Source: an uncultured Desulfovibrionaceae bacterium (GTDB taxonomy: Bacteria > Desulfobacterota > Desulfovibrionia > Desulfovibrionales > Desulfovibrionaceae). From it: a DNA stretch of 64,000 bases. Below, in pieces: positions 18,306 through 28,028 of the stretch (within the stretch, counting starts at the first letter, position 1; the number at the start of each line of letters is the position of its first letter). The translations under genes were made by a program, and so were the position numbers. Below the pieces are notes generated by a model, which saw nothing but the letters and a program-made list of their open reading frames with translations, did not search any database and was not told where the DNA came from. The DNA is taken from positions 1-64,000 of the forward strand of contig CASGAP010000001.1 of NCBI GenBank assembly GCA_949299515.1, in the 5' to 3' direction.

Positions 18306-20501
18306 TCAGTGCGGCGCAACCTGAATTTTGTCCCCGATGGCAAGGGTTGCGTTTTCGGACATATTGTTCAGCGCCAGCAGTTCGTCGGTGCTCATGCCGA
18401 ATTTTTGCGAAATGCTCCAAAAGCTGTCGCCCTTGCGCACTTTGTAAGTCTGTACGGAACGGGCGGCGACTTGGAAGTCGGGGCCGGGGATTTTTACTTT
18501 CTGCCCTACGGAAAGGCTGTTGTTTTTCAGGTTGTTGAAAGCCACGATGGCGTCAACGGAAACATTGTAGTTTCTGCCGATGCTGTAGAGGGTGTCGCCT
18601 TTTTTGACGATATGGACAATGGTTTTTTGTGCAGGGGCTTTAGTTTGGGCAGAGCCGGGAATGCTGATTTTTTGGCCGATGTTCAGGCTTGCGGTAAGGC
18701 CTGTGTTGTATGCCCGCAGTTCTTCAACGCTCATGCCGTGGCGTTTGGCAATGGAAAACAGGGTATCGCCTTTCTGCACGGTATAGGTTTTGTTCGGCGT
18801 GCGCTTTGCTGCGGTTTTTGCGGGACTCGGTTTGCCGCTGACTGCCAGTTTTTTGCCTACAGCCAAACCCTGCGGGGAAATGCCGTTGTTCAGTGCCTGC
18901 AGTTCTTCAACGGTAAGGCCGTGCTTTTTGGCAACGGAGTAGAGCGTATCGCCTGATTTTACGGTATAGTGAGCTCTTTTTGCCGCAAGTTTTTGGGTTG
19001 CTTCGGCAAGGCTGCGGGTTTTGTCGGTTTTAGCCGTCAATGCGGTGTTTTTTGCAGTTTTTGGTTTGTTCTGCGCTGTCAGTGTGCTGTCGGTTTTGGT
19101 TTTCAGGCCGGGAATATAGAGTTTTTGTCCGAGGGCTATTTTGGTAACGTCGCGTACCTGCGGATTGGCTTTTTTGAGTTCGGCAAGGGTGAGGCCGTGG
19201 TTATTGGCTATTTCGCCGAAGGTGTCGCCTGCCTGCACCGTATAATTGGTGTCGTGTTTGGGGCGCGTGCCGAGATTTTTGCCGGAAGCTTTATCCGCCA
19301 CATAGGTATTGCTTCCCGGAATTTTGAGGCGCACGCCGATCTGCAGCGGTTCGCTTATGGTATTGGCTTGGCGCAGCACATAGATAGGCACCCCGGTTTT
19401 TTTGCTGATGCCGGAAAGCGTATCCCCGCGGCGTATGGTGTATGTGGACCAGCCTGCCACCGTTTTCATTTTGCTTACTTCCAGCCCTTTGGCCTGCAGG
19501 CTTGCCGGAACATAAAAAACGGTGTCTGCGGTCATGGGGGTTACCGTCTGGAGGAAAGCGGGGTTATAGTCGCGGAATTCGCGCCAGGACATATCCAGGG
19601 CTTTGGCAACGGCTTTCAGGTCTGAACCGCGCTGGGCCTTTATGGCAACGGCGCGTTCTTCGATGACTTTATGGCCTTTGCCGAGGTCGTTCTCTTTTGC
19701 TTCATAGCCGAGCAGGTCAAAATTGCGCATGATTTTCACCATGGCGATAAAGCGCGGGACATAATCGGCCGTTTCTTTTTTTATGCGGATTTTGGAGCTT
19801 TTAATGCTGTCGTTGGCGGCCATGAGGTCAAAGAAATTGTCTGTGCCCGTTTCTTCCAGGGCGCGGCGGATTTTGCCGGGGCCGGCATTGTAGGCGGCAA
19901 GCGCCAGATGCCAGTCGTTAAATTCGTCATGCATTTCCTGCAGATAGCTTGCCGCTGCCTTGGTAGCCTTGTAGGGGTCGAGGCGTTCGTCTATCCACCA
20001 GTTTATGGTAAGGCCGCAGTGGCGTGCCGTGGCTGCCATGAACTGCCACATACCCATTGCATTGGCGGAGGAACGGGCGAACGGGTGATAGCCGCTTTCC
20101 ACAAAGGCAAGATAGGCAAGTTCTTCGGGCATATTTCTGTCGCGGAAAACTTTTTTGGTATAGTCAAGATACGGAGCGGCGCGGTACATAAAGCGCTCTA
20201 TGGTAACGCGTCCGCGCGGGTTTTTTACATAGTGCTTGTATTCTTTTTCAATGATTTTAAGCTGTTCGGCGGTGATGTGCCTGTCAATTTCGCCTACGGA
20301 AAGAAGGGCTTGCTTTTCCGGTTCCAAAAGGGGGCCGGTTTCTTCGTCCACGCTGACAATGTAATCTTCATAGAGGGATTCGCTGGTGGAAACGTAATTG
20401 TCTTCCATTTGGTATTCTTTGGTGCCGCAGGCTGTCAGGGCTGCGCAGAACGCAAGGGCAGCGGCGGTATGCTTCAGTTTTGATACGGAAAAAAACAGCA
20501 C
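18306..20501 (-). CDS. Lipoprotein lytic transglycosylase with six LysM domains (MltD-like)
   Basis: This 731-residue lipoprotein has a lipobox ending at Cys25 ('ALTAC') and a family-1 lytic transglycosylase domain (about 105-260). The catalytic Glu135 is in 'AFVESGYHP', with 'MGMWQFM' and 'AYNAGPG' further on. Six LysM repeats follow to the C-terminus, each with a Y/H-x-V/I-x-x-GD-[ST] entry such as 'YTVKSGDTL'. It cleaves peptidoglycan from the outer-membrane side. Six LysM repeats are more than the two of E. coli MltD. The start is a GTG with AAGGAGAG six nt before it. It is divergent from the rRNA methylase gene. Confidence 0.93.
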   Translation of the reverse strand: MLFFSVSKLKHTAAALAFCAALTACGTKEYQMEDNYVSTSESLYEDYIVSVDEETGPLLEPEKQALLSVGEIDRHITAEQLKIIEKEYKHYVKNPRGRVTIERFMYRAAPYLDYTKKVFRDRNMPEELAYLAFVESGYHPFARSSANAMGMWQFMAATARHCGLTINWWIDERLDPYKATKAAASYLQEMHDEFNDWHLALAAYNAGPGKIRRALEETGTDNFFDLMAANDSIKSSKIRIKKETADYVPRFIAMVKIMRNFDLLGYEAKENDLGKGHKVIEERAVAIKAQRGSDLKAVAKALDMSWREFRDYNPAFLQTVTPMTADTVFYVPASLQAKGLEVSKMKTVAGWSTYTIRRGDTLSGISKKTGVPIYVLRQANTISEPLQIGVRLKIPGSNTYVADKASGKNLGTRPKHDTNYTVQAGDTFGEIANNHGLTLAELKKANPQVRDVTKIALGQKLYIPGLKTKTDSTLTAQNKPKTAKNTALTAKTDKTRSLAEATQKLAAKRAHYTVKSGDTLYSVAKKHGLTVEELQALNNGISPQGLAVGKKLAVSGKPSPAKTAAKRTPNKTYTVQKGDTLFSIAKRHGMSVEELRAYNTGLTASLNIGQKISIPGSAQTKAPAQKTIVHIVKKGDTLYSIGRNYNVSVDAIVAFNNLKNNSLSVGQKVKIPGPDFQVAARSVQTYKVRKGDSFWSISQKFGMSTDELLALNNMSENATLAIGDKIQVAPH

Positions 20502-20599
20502 GATTCTCTCCTTAAAATGGATTATAAAAATACTTGTTTTATTGCGGTATTTCAGTATGCTGTACGGAGAATTTCATTATCCCCGCAAGGAACAGGACA

Positions 20600-21415
20600 A
20601 TGCAGGAAAAAAAGTATACACCGTTCGGCAAACATAAACAAGAAATAACTCCCCAAAAAAATAAAAAAAATTCTCAGCACATTCTTCCGGGGCTGAAGCC
20701 GGTTCTGGAACTTCTGCAGAGCGAACCGGGAAAAATCGACCACCTTTATCTGAAAAAAGGCAAAAATACCAAGGAAACGGCCGTCATTCTTTCTCTCTGC
20801 AGGGAACATTCCGTGCGCCACACCCTTGTAGGCGACGAAGCTCTTGCCCGACTGTGCGGTGCGGCGCAGCATCAGGGCGTTGCCGTCCGTCTGCGGGAAG
20901 TCAGCTGCGTTCCCTATGAAACCTTGCTGGAAACGGCTTTTGAGGCGCCGCTTCCGCTTATCGTAGCCCTTGATCAGGTGCTGGATCCCGGCAATGTGGG
21001 AACGCTGGTGCGCACCATGTATGCCATGGGCGCCGCAGGGCTTGTGGTGCCGAAACACAACAGCTCCTTTCTGGGCGCAGGGGCTTCTCGTTCTGCCGCG
21101 GGCAGTCTGGAAAAACTGCCTGTCGCGGAAGTCGTGAATTTGGCGCGGGCCGTGGAGCTTGCCGCAAAATCGGGCTATACCGCGTATTATGCCGATATGC
21201 GCGGAAAAAATGCCCTGACGGCCGAAACGCAGGCGTCTTTGCGTTTTCCTGCTCTGCTTGTGCTCGGCAGCGAGGAAAAAGGCGTGCGCCAAGGGGTGCA
21301 GAATCAATGTTCCGAGGCGCTTTGCGTGCCGTTTCTGCGCGAGTTCGATTCCCTGAACGTGGCGCAGGCAGGCGCGGTTTTGCTGGCCGCGTTTTTTCAG
21401 GCTCACGGCAGATAG
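20600..21415 (+). CDS. TrmH/SpoU family rRNA methyltransferase (RlmB-like)
   Basis: The 271-residue protein is a SPOUT methyltransferase. An N-terminal substrate-binding part ('LPGLKPVLELL') is followed by the catalytic motifs 'LDPGNVGTLVRT' (motif 1), 'LGSEEKGV' (motif 2) and 'SLNVAQAGAVLLAA' (motif 3), which form the SAM knot. RlmB methylates G2251 of 23S rRNA. The target here is inferred from the family. I chose the ATG at 20600 because of AAGGAACAGG before it. A short imperfect 13-bp tandem repeat with AGGTTTGACG-like units lies past the gene at about 21508-21550. Confidence 0.88.
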   Translation: MQEKKYTPFGKHKQEITPQKNKKNSQHILPGLKPVLELLQSEPGKIDHLYLKKGKNTKETAVILSLCREHSVRHTLVGDEALARLCGAAQHQGVAVRLREVSCVPYETLLETAFEAPLPLIVALDQVLDPGNVGTLVRTMYAMGAAGLVVPKHNSSFLGAGASRSAAGSLEKLPVAEVVNLARAVELAAKSGYTAYYADMRGKNALTAETQASLRFPALLVLGSEEKGVRQGVQNQCSEALCVPFLREFDSLNVAQAGAVLLAAFFQAHGR

Positions 21416-21562
21416 GCCGGCAAATACTTTAATGCAAATTTTGTTCCGGAAAAATTTTTCCTATCGGATTAATCGCCGGAACAAGCAAAATTATAATGTC
21501 TGCCGCACAGGTTTGACGCAGAGGTTTGGCGTACAGGTCTGGCGCAGGCGGAAAACAGGGCA

Positions 21563-21592
21563 GAAAACAGGGCGGCGCGGGCCGCCCTGTTG
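21563..21592 (-). terminator. Terminator of the YhaN-like gene
   Basis: A 10-bp GC-rich stem ACAGGGCGGC/GCCGCCCTGT with loop GCGG is followed on the minus strand by TTTTCTG. It starts 4 nt past the stop codon. Confidence 0.75.
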
Positions 21593-21595
21593 CTG

Positions 21596-24500
21596 TCAGG
21601 CAAACAAGGTGCTGTCTTCAAAAATCTTTTTGTTTTCCACGCGGTATATTTTTGTACCCTGTACGGTTTCCTGCAGGATTTGGGCCGTGCGTTCGTGGCA
21701 GGTATAGTATAGTATCTGCTGATTGTTGTACATATTCAGGGTTTCCTGCACCATGAGGTTCAGAACTTTGGCGGTGTTGCGCATACGGCGTTCGTCAAAG
21801 TTGACCAAAATGTCGTCCATAAGCAGGGGCAGGGGCCGTTTGCTCATGGAACGGTGTTTGATGTGGGCAAGACGCAGGGAAAGATAGAGCTGTTCTTTGG
21901 CTCCCTGGCTGAGCATTTCCGCGGGAAGAACGGCACCTTTTTCGTCCAGTACGCCGACGCTGCGGTCATCGAGGCGGACTTTTATGCCCTGCCATGCACC
22001 GTCGGTTATTTGGGTGAAAAATTCGGAGGCTATCTGCACGATCTGCGGCTGGCTGTGTTCTTCGTAACGCTGTTTTGCCTGTTCCAGAATTTCTTTGGCA
22101 AAAGCCAGTTCCAGCCATTTGTTGTAAGCATTTTTAATTTCTTCTTCGGTTTTTTTCATGCGGTAGCCGGCTTCGTTGGACAGGCTTTCTTCATATACAA
22201 AAGAGCTTTCCGCTTCCACTTTGCCTTTGAGTTCCTGTATATGGTTTTCGATGCGTTCCAGACCGGCGCGTTCTTCCTGCAGGTCTGCAAGTTCTTTTTC
22301 AAAACGGCTCTTGGCATTTTCGTCGAAAAACGCGAAAATTTCGGGAAGCGGCTTTTGCTGCGGCAGTTCTTTGTATTCGCGGCAGGCCGGTGCGCTGCTT
22401 TTCTGCGTATATTTCGGCAGCGGTTCTTCCCGCAGGCTTTCTTCAATAATAACTGCCTGCTGGGTGTAGCGTTCGCTTTCTTTGATTTTGGCAAACAGGG
22501 CTTTCAGGGCGTCTTCGTTTTCGACGTTGGCGGTGGCATACAGTTCCTGCAGGGCCTGTTCCACGCTTTGCACGTCCCGTGCCGCCTGTTCCTGTTTTTC
22601 CCTGACTTGTCCGTATTCCTGCATAAGGCTTTCTTTTTGGCGGAACAGGGTGTTTTCCTGTTCGGCTTCTTTTGCAAGGTCTTGATAAACCTGCAGATAA
22701 TCTTTTTCAGAACGGATAGCTTCCTTTGGGCTGAAATCACAGCGCATAAGAATTGTCCGCAGGGGTTCGGTAAAGTCTTTCAGCGTTTCGTGCATGGCAG
22801 CAAGCTTAGCCTTGCGCTCTTCCTGTTCGGTATACAGGGTGTGCAGGCGGTACAGGGCTTCCAGACATTGTTTGATATTTAAGAACGTACCGGAAAAAAT
22901 ATCCTGCTCCTGTTCTTCGGCATGAAGCTGCTGCATAAACGCGCTGAGCCTTTCTGCGGGGAGAAAACCGTGTTTTTGCAGTAAATCCGCCAGTTCTGCG
23001 TAAATCTGTCCCAGATTTTTTTTGCGTTCTTCCAGTGTTTTTTCCACGGCGGCGCAGTGTTCTTTGCTTTCTTCGAGGGCGGAAAGGCTTGAGGCAAAAA
23101 TGGCACCGTGCATTTCCTGAATTTGCCTGAACTGCTCGTCGCGGATTTTTTGGCGGTATTCCGTAAGGGCTGACAAATATTTGTCGCTCGGAATTTGGGC
23201 GAACGTTTCAAACAAATGGGGAACCGCCGTTTTAATCCAGACGATAAAATCTTCATAGACCTTGTGGCAGTCATGCACTTTTGCGCTCAGTCCATTAACT
23301 TCCTGTACCAGCAAGTCCAGGCGTTTTATGATTTTAAAGAATGCAGGAATGTTTTCCATGCGTTCGACTTGGCAGTGCAGGGACTGCAGTTCGTTTTTGG
23401 CCGTATTTTCAAGTTCGTCCGCCCTGCGGCGCAGATCTGCGATTTGTTCCGTGCCGATTTGCGGTTCGGCAGGTTTGCTGCTTTGGAATTTTTGGGCGTA
23501 ATGGCTGTGCAGGCTTGCGCGTTCTTTGGCTCTTGCGATATGCCGGCCGAGCGGCGAAAGTTCGTTTTCGTGCAGTTTTTCGGAAAGGGTCTGTCCGAAC
23601 TGCAGCAGATCGCCGCTCTGTTCGGGAACGGTTTCGCCGTCAGTGTTCTGCCGTCTGCCGGGAATTTGTTCGGGATAGAATGTTTGCAGGAGTTTTTCCT
23701 GTACATCGAGCAGTTCCTGCAGATCCTGCAAAAGCGTGTCGATATGTTCGCCGTTCGGTGTTTCGGCCGCAGTGTCGGGCTGTTTTTTGCCCGAACGGCG
23801 GAAAAGGGCTTCCAGTCCTGTGCCCGCGCCGAGCAGGATAAGCGGCAGGACAAGCGGAATGTTCAGGGTGCCGAGAAAGGTCTGCACAGCCGCACTGCCG
23901 CTTCCGAGGCGCAGCAGCAGGAATACCGTGCCGAATATCAGACAGGCGGCGGACGGAATATGCATATATGCCGGCAGTTTTTCCGGTTTTTGTTCCGGCT
24001 GCCGCGGTTTGGCGGCGTCGGCTTCTTCCAGCTGGCGGAAAATGGTCTGTACGGCTTTTTCTATGGCCTGAATTTTTTCTATGCGTTTTTGGTTTTCTGC
24101 GTTCAGTTCGGCCTGTTTTTTCCGGAGCATATGCTGTTTTTCGAGATCGGCGGCTTTCTGCAGAAGCGTTTTGTGTTCTTCCGCCATGGCGGTAATTTGT
24201 TTTTCCCGGCTGTTGGTCTCGCGCACGACCTGGGCGAGCTGCATATAAATCTGCAGAAATTCTTTGGCGTTGTCCTTGGAGATTGTGCAGCCCTGCAGAT
24301 TCGCGAAGCCCAGGGCTTTTGCCTGATTCAGAAATTCCGCGCACTGCTTGGCGGAAATGTCCAGGTATTCGTTTTCTTTGTCTTGGGTTTCCTGCAGGCG
24401 GTTCTGCCAAATCTGCAGGTCTTGTTCAAAGTCTATGTCTTCCTGGCGCAGCAGGGAGTTTTTGCTGAAATTGTCCTGTTCCTGCTGTTTTTCTTCCAGA

Positions 24501-25816
24501 ACGGCCTGATATTTGCGTTCTGCTTTTTCGGCGTCGCGGCGGGCGTATTCAAAGGCAGTTTTGGCATTCTGCACGTGAGCTTTGGCTTCGCGCGTTTTGG
24601 CGGCGCAGCGCTCCAGATCGTCCAAAAAGAGCGTGTCTTCCAAAATCGGGGCAAAATGTTTGAGCGTGTCTTCCGGTTCGGCAAAATCGTATACGGCGGG
24701 ATTGCCGCAGAACGCGTGCCATTTGTCCAACATTTTGGAATTTTGTTTGACGAGGGCATGGAAGGACTGTTCGATCTGCACCTGCTGAACAGGAATTTCC
24801 GCAAGGGTTTTTTCTGCACGGGCAAAAGCCGGAGCTAGCTCTTTTATCGCCAGGTATTGTGAAATAAGGGAGGTTTTTATGCTGAATTTTCTGAGGCGCG
24901 CTTCGTATTCGCGCTGGGAGGCAAGCAGCTGTTCGGCCTGTTCTTCTTTGAGGCGCCGCTGTTCGAGGATTTTTGCGAAGAGGATTTCGGCGTTTTCCGC
25001 AGGCTGTTCGCAAAAGTTGCTGCTTACGGCTTTCATGCTGATAAATTCTTTTTGCAGGTCTGCCCATTTTTTCCATTGTCCCCACAGGGCAAGGAGTCTG
25101 TGCAGTTCTTCTTCCTGGTCTTTTATGCGGATTTTTTCCTGTTTTACCTCTTCGCAGGACAGTTTGGCGTTTTGCAGTTTGTTTTGCAGCTCGTCGAATT
25201 TTTCAATACGGCGGTTGGTTTGTTCGAACAGGGTGTTCTCTTCTTTCCATTTGGCAAAAAGCCCTTGCAGGACAGAAGATTTCCCCTTGGGTTTGTACAG
25301 CTGTTCCATGTCCTGGCGCAATGCGTTCAGGGCTTTGTCCGGGCTTATGAGGCCGAGTCCGTAGCTTGCGCCCAAAATATTTTCAAAAACGCCGGCGTCC
25401 TGAAAAGCGGAAAAATTTTGCAGTTCCGCCAGGGTAAAGCCGAAGATAAGCCGATACACGTCCTGGGGGATATTGTCTATGGCGTTCAGAAAAACCGTGT
25501 TGTCGATTTTTTTTCCGTTTTCGCCGAATACTTTCAGATTGCGGTTGGAGCGGGCCGAAAAGTTGCGTTCTACAAGCATTTCGCCGTATTTTTCGTCTTC
25601 CGCAAGCAGGGAGCCGCCGCGGAACGTTTTCATGCTTTGGTAAAAAAGGTCGCGCCTGTTGGGAATGCCGGTCAGCATGGTGCGGATGAATTCCATGGAA
25701 GAGCTTTTGCCGGCTTCGTTGTCCCCCAGGAAAACCGCCAGGGTCTGCGGCAGGTTTTCCGCAGAAACATCGGTCAGCGGTCCGAATTCTTCGATGTGGA
25801 ATTTTTTGATGTACAT
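21596..25816 (-). CDS. YhaN-like AAA ATPase (SbcC/Rad50-type)
   Basis: This very large 1406-residue protein has an ABC-type ATPase split by long coiled coils. Walker A 'GDNEAGKS' is at 31-38. The signature 'LSQGAKEQLYLSLR' is near 1302 and Walker B 'PLLMDDILVNFDE' near 1333. Two hydrophobic helices in the middle (about 612-672, around 'PSAACLIFGTVFLLL') are a feature of the YhaN branch and suggest membrane attachment, unlike true SbcC. It pairs with the Mre11-like nuclease encoded just upstream (11 nt apart). The pair probably processes DNA ends or breaks. Confidence 0.85.
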   Translation of the reverse strand: MYIKKFHIEEFGPLTDVSAENLPQTLAVFLGDNEAGKSSSMEFIRTMLTGIPNRRDLFYQSMKTFRGGSLLAEDEKYGEMLVERNFSARSNRNLKVFGENGKKIDNTVFLNAIDNIPQDVYRLIFGFTLAELQNFSAFQDAGVFENILGASYGLGLISPDKALNALRQDMEQLYKPKGKSSVLQGLFAKWKEENTLFEQTNRRIEKFDELQNKLQNAKLSCEEVKQEKIRIKDQEEELHRLLALWGQWKKWADLQKEFISMKAVSSNFCEQPAENAEILFAKILEQRRLKEEQAEQLLASQREYEARLRKFSIKTSLISQYLAIKELAPAFARAEKTLAEIPVQQVQIEQSFHALVKQNSKMLDKWHAFCGNPAVYDFAEPEDTLKHFAPILEDTLFLDDLERCAAKTREAKAHVQNAKTAFEYARRDAEKAERKYQAVLEEKQQEQDNFSKNSLLRQEDIDFEQDLQIWQNRLQETQDKENEYLDISAKQCAEFLNQAKALGFANLQGCTISKDNAKEFLQIYMQLAQVVRETNSREKQITAMAEEHKTLLQKAADLEKQHMLRKKQAELNAENQKRIEKIQAIEKAVQTIFRQLEEADAAKPRQPEQKPEKLPAYMHIPSAACLIFGTVFLLLRLGSGSAAVQTFLGTLNIPLVLPLILLGAGTGLEALFRRSGKKQPDTAAETPNGEHIDTLLQDLQELLDVQEKLLQTFYPEQIPGRRQNTDGETVPEQSGDLLQFGQTLSEKLHENELSPLGRHIARAKERASLHSHYAQKFQSSKPAEPQIGTEQIADLRRRADELENTAKNELQSLHCQVERMENIPAFFKIIKRLDLLVQEVNGLSAKVHDCHKVYEDFIVWIKTAVPHLFETFAQIPSDKYLSALTEYRQKIRDEQFRQIQEMHGAIFASSLSALEESKEHCAAVEKTLEERKKNLGQIYAELADLLQKHGFLPAERLSAFMQQLHAEEQEQDIFSGTFLNIKQCLEALYRLHTLYTEQEERKAKLAAMHETLKDFTEPLRTILMRCDFSPKEAIRSEKDYLQVYQDLAKEAEQENTLFRQKESLMQEYGQVREKQEQAARDVQSVEQALQELYATANVENEDALKALFAKIKESERYTQQAVIIEESLREEPLPKYTQKSSAPACREYKELPQQKPLPEIFAFFDENAKSRFEKELADLQEERAGLERIENHIQELKGKVEAESSFVYEESLSNEAGYRMKKTEEEIKNAYNKWLELAFAKEILEQAKQRYEEHSQPQIVQIASEFFTQITDGAWQGIKVRLDDRSVGVLDEKGAVLPAEMLSQGAKEQLYLSLRLAHIKHRSMSKRPLPLLMDDILVNFDERRMRNTAKVLNLMVQETLNMYNNQQILYYTCHERTAQILQETVQGTKIYRVENKKIFEDSTLFA

Positions 25817-25827
25817 ATTTTACCCGT

Positions 25828-27222
25828 TTATTTCGGTTCTAACATATTGACACAGATGTTTTCGCAGGCTTTGAGCAGGCTTTCTTTGTATTTTTCCAGC
25901 TGTTTTTTGCTGCGCTTGTCGGAATGCTCGAAAAAGCCCAGTTCGATATCGTTTTTTATTTTAAATTCGTTTTCTATTTTTTTGAAAATGCTTTCGAAAA
26001 GTTCGGGGTCCTGCCGCATATCCTCCAAAACCCGGAACACTTCGCCGAGGAGATCTTCGCGTTTGCGGGCGTTTTCGTAGCCGAATTTGGGACGTAGCGT
26101 GGATTTTATTTTGCGGATACGGATTTTTGTGTCCATGTCCAGTGCTTCCAGTTTCGCTTTGAGCTGTTCCGTAAAGGGTTCCTGGCCGAGTTCTTTGTAC
26201 AGTTCGTGCTGGCCGTCGATGAACAGGGTAAAGACGCGTTCGGTGCAGAGGGGATTTTTCTCAAGACGGGCATATTCTTTTTTGAAATAATACAGAAAAT
26301 ATTCCATGCACTGATCGGCGTTTTCCAATTCTTCGGCGGCTTCTCCGGCAAGGGGCAGGGTAAAGGCGTAAACTTCCAGCGGCGCAAGGGGGTGAAAGGC
26401 CGTATGTACGGATTGGTTTTGTTTGTCCTGTACATTTTTTACCGTTACCAGCACGGCGCCGTGAAGTCCTGTTTCGCTCATGCGCGTGGCCTGCATGGCG
26501 CCGGCGTACATGATCATGGGGTTTTCCTGCAGGACTGACGGTTCGTGAATATGGCCGAGCGCCCAGTAATCAATGGGAAACGGTGCAAAATCCGCTTCTT
26601 TGCACAGGCCTACCACGTGCTTGTCGGTGTTTTTTATTTTGTCGGAGCTGTTTACGGTGGCGTGCAGCACGCCGATGCCGAACGGCGCGTCGTCTGCGGG
26701 CAGGGTCGCTTTTGCGTTGTTTTCAAGTTTCGCTGCGGACGGTGCCGCATTCGGGCCGAGCGCAAGCTCTTTCAGAAAATTTTTGGTTTCTTTGCGTATG
26801 CTGTGGCTGACGCCGTAAATGCGGCACAGCGGCGTTTCTGCGTCATGGGGCGGGTAGGTGAAGGAAGACCAGGTCTGTCCGAAGCGGTATACGTTGTCAA
26901 ATGAGCCGAAAAAAGCGTCGTTTTGTCCCAGGTGGTCGTGATTGCCGCAGGCGTAGTAAAAGGGAATGCCGAGTTCTTTGAGGGCGCCGAAAAATTCCGT
27001 GAGATGAAAGCGTGCCTTAAGACTCAGGACGCCGTGTTCGTGAATGTCGCCCGAATACACGATGAACTGCGGACTTTTTTCCCTGCACAGGGCAAGCAGG
27101 TTGTCAAGGGCTTTGTAGGGCGCTTCGTGCAGACTGACGGCGATTTCGTCATGTTCCTGCTTTACCGGCGGAAAATTATCCAAGTGCAGGTCGGAAACAT
27201 GGATAAACGACAGGTTTTGCAT
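25828..27222 (-). CDS. YhaO-like DNA repair exonuclease (Mre11/SbcD type)
   Basis: The 464-residue protein begins with a calcineurin-like phosphoesterase fold. The metal-binding motifs are 'HVSDLHLD' (residues 8-15), 'VYSGDIHEHG' and 'YACGNHDH', with a later 'WALGHIHEP'. It should act as the nuclease of the complex whose ATPase is the following YhaN-like gene. A C-terminal helical part (about 360-464) would contact the ATPase. It lies in a three-gene minus-strand operon behind the TPR gene. Confidence 0.87.
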   Translation of the reverse strand: MQNLSFIHVSDLHLDNFPPVKQEHDEIAVSLHEAPYKALDNLLALCREKSPQFIVYSGDIHEHGVLSLKARFHLTEFFGALKELGIPFYYACGNHDHLGQNDAFFGSFDNVYRFGQTWSSFTYPPHDAETPLCRIYGVSHSIRKETKNFLKELALGPNAAPSAAKLENNAKATLPADDAPFGIGVLHATVNSSDKIKNTDKHVVGLCKEADFAPFPIDYWALGHIHEPSVLQENPMIMYAGAMQATRMSETGLHGAVLVTVKNVQDKQNQSVHTAFHPLAPLEVYAFTLPLAGEAAEELENADQCMEYFLYYFKKEYARLEKNPLCTERVFTLFIDGQHELYKELGQEPFTEQLKAKLEALDMDTKIRIRKIKSTLRPKFGYENARKREDLLGEVFRVLEDMRQDPELFESIFKKIENEFKIKNDIELGFFEHSDKRSKKQLEKYKESLLKACENICVNMLEPK

Positions 27223-27230
27223 AAAACCTC

Positions 27231-27821
27231 TTATTTTGGCTGCATTTTGTTGACTTCAATATATTTTTTTGCCACGGCCTGATTGTTCGGTTCGGCTTCT
27301 GCGGCTTTTTTGTAAAAATGCTTGGCTCTGGTAATATAATTTTTTTCCAGATACATCTGTCCGATAAAGGCGAAAATCGCTGTTTCGTCCCGATAGTTTT
27401 CCAGGGCTTTGTCAACGGCTTCGTCGGCTTGTTCCACAAAGCCGCGGCTGAGAAAATCTTTTGCTGCGATGAGGTTTGCGTCAATGGCTTTTTTGCGTTT
27501 GAGGGCTTCTTCGTAGCTTTCCTTTGGAGTATCGTCTTTATTGAGGTGTTCGTAAGCTTTCATGCATACGAGCAGCAGTTTTTTTTCTTCTCCAGGAACG
27601 TAGGCGAAGGATATTTTCAGTTCTTCCTTAAGTTTGCCGAAGGAATTGTATTCGCCTGCCGTGTCGCGGATAAGGCTTTTCAGGTCGGTAGGTATGGCTG
27701 CGTTGGTGTGGACAAGGGCGTGCAGGGCGTAAATGAAGCGTTTGAGGGAATTTGATATGTCGCCTTTTTTGGCGTTTGCCTTTGCGGTGGCGAGCTGGGT
27801 TTTTATTTGATTGATATCCAT
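27231..27821 (-). CDS. TPR-containing protein of the YhaON operon
   Basis: The 196-residue, all-helical protein has at least one clear TPR unit near its C-terminus, 'AIFAFIGQMYLEKNYITRAKHFYKKAAEAEPNN'-like in pattern. I do not recognise the N-terminal two thirds. It lies 8 nt before the YhaO-like gene on the same strand, so it is probably co-expressed and may be a partner of the nuclease complex. Its start has no strong ribosome site in front (GGGGTA). Confidence 0.7.
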   Translation of the reverse strand: MDINQIKTQLATAKANAKKGDISNSLKRFIYALHALVHTNAAIPTDLKSLIRDTAGEYNSFGKLKEELKISFAYVPGEEKKLLLVCMKAYEHLNKDDTPKESYEEALKRKKAIDANLIAAKDFLSRGFVEQADEAVDKALENYRDETAIFAFIGQMYLEKNYITRAKHFYKKAAEAEPNNQAVAKKYIEVNKMQPK

Positions 27822-27980
27822 GAAAAAAATACCCCTGGATTACATTTTCCCTATTATGCAATAAAAAATCCCTGATAGCAAGGAATAAAAGTTTTTTTAG
27901 GAAAAATTGTTTTATAACACACTATTTTTATTGCAGAACAGATTTTTTATCCGCTATGGCTTGCAATAAGGCTTTACTTA

Positions 27981-27996
27981 TGGCATAAGAAATGCA
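27981..27996 (+). promoter_or_regulatory. Candidate sigma-54 promoter of rpoN
   Basis: TGGCATAAGAAATGCA has the GG and GC dinucleotides at the exact -24/-12 spacing of sigma-54 promoters. Transcription would begin near 28007, 22 nt before the rpoN start. It differs from TGGCACG-N4-TTGC at three positions. Confidence 0.5.
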
Positions 27997-28028
27997 TACA
28001 AAGCAATTTGACTGTTTGGAGTATGGAT

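Noticed and set aside
21854..26080. Long antisense frames across the YhaN-like gene
   Set aside because: Low-complexity Phe/Gly-rich products typical of the complement of a Glu/Lys/Gln-rich coiled-coil gene.
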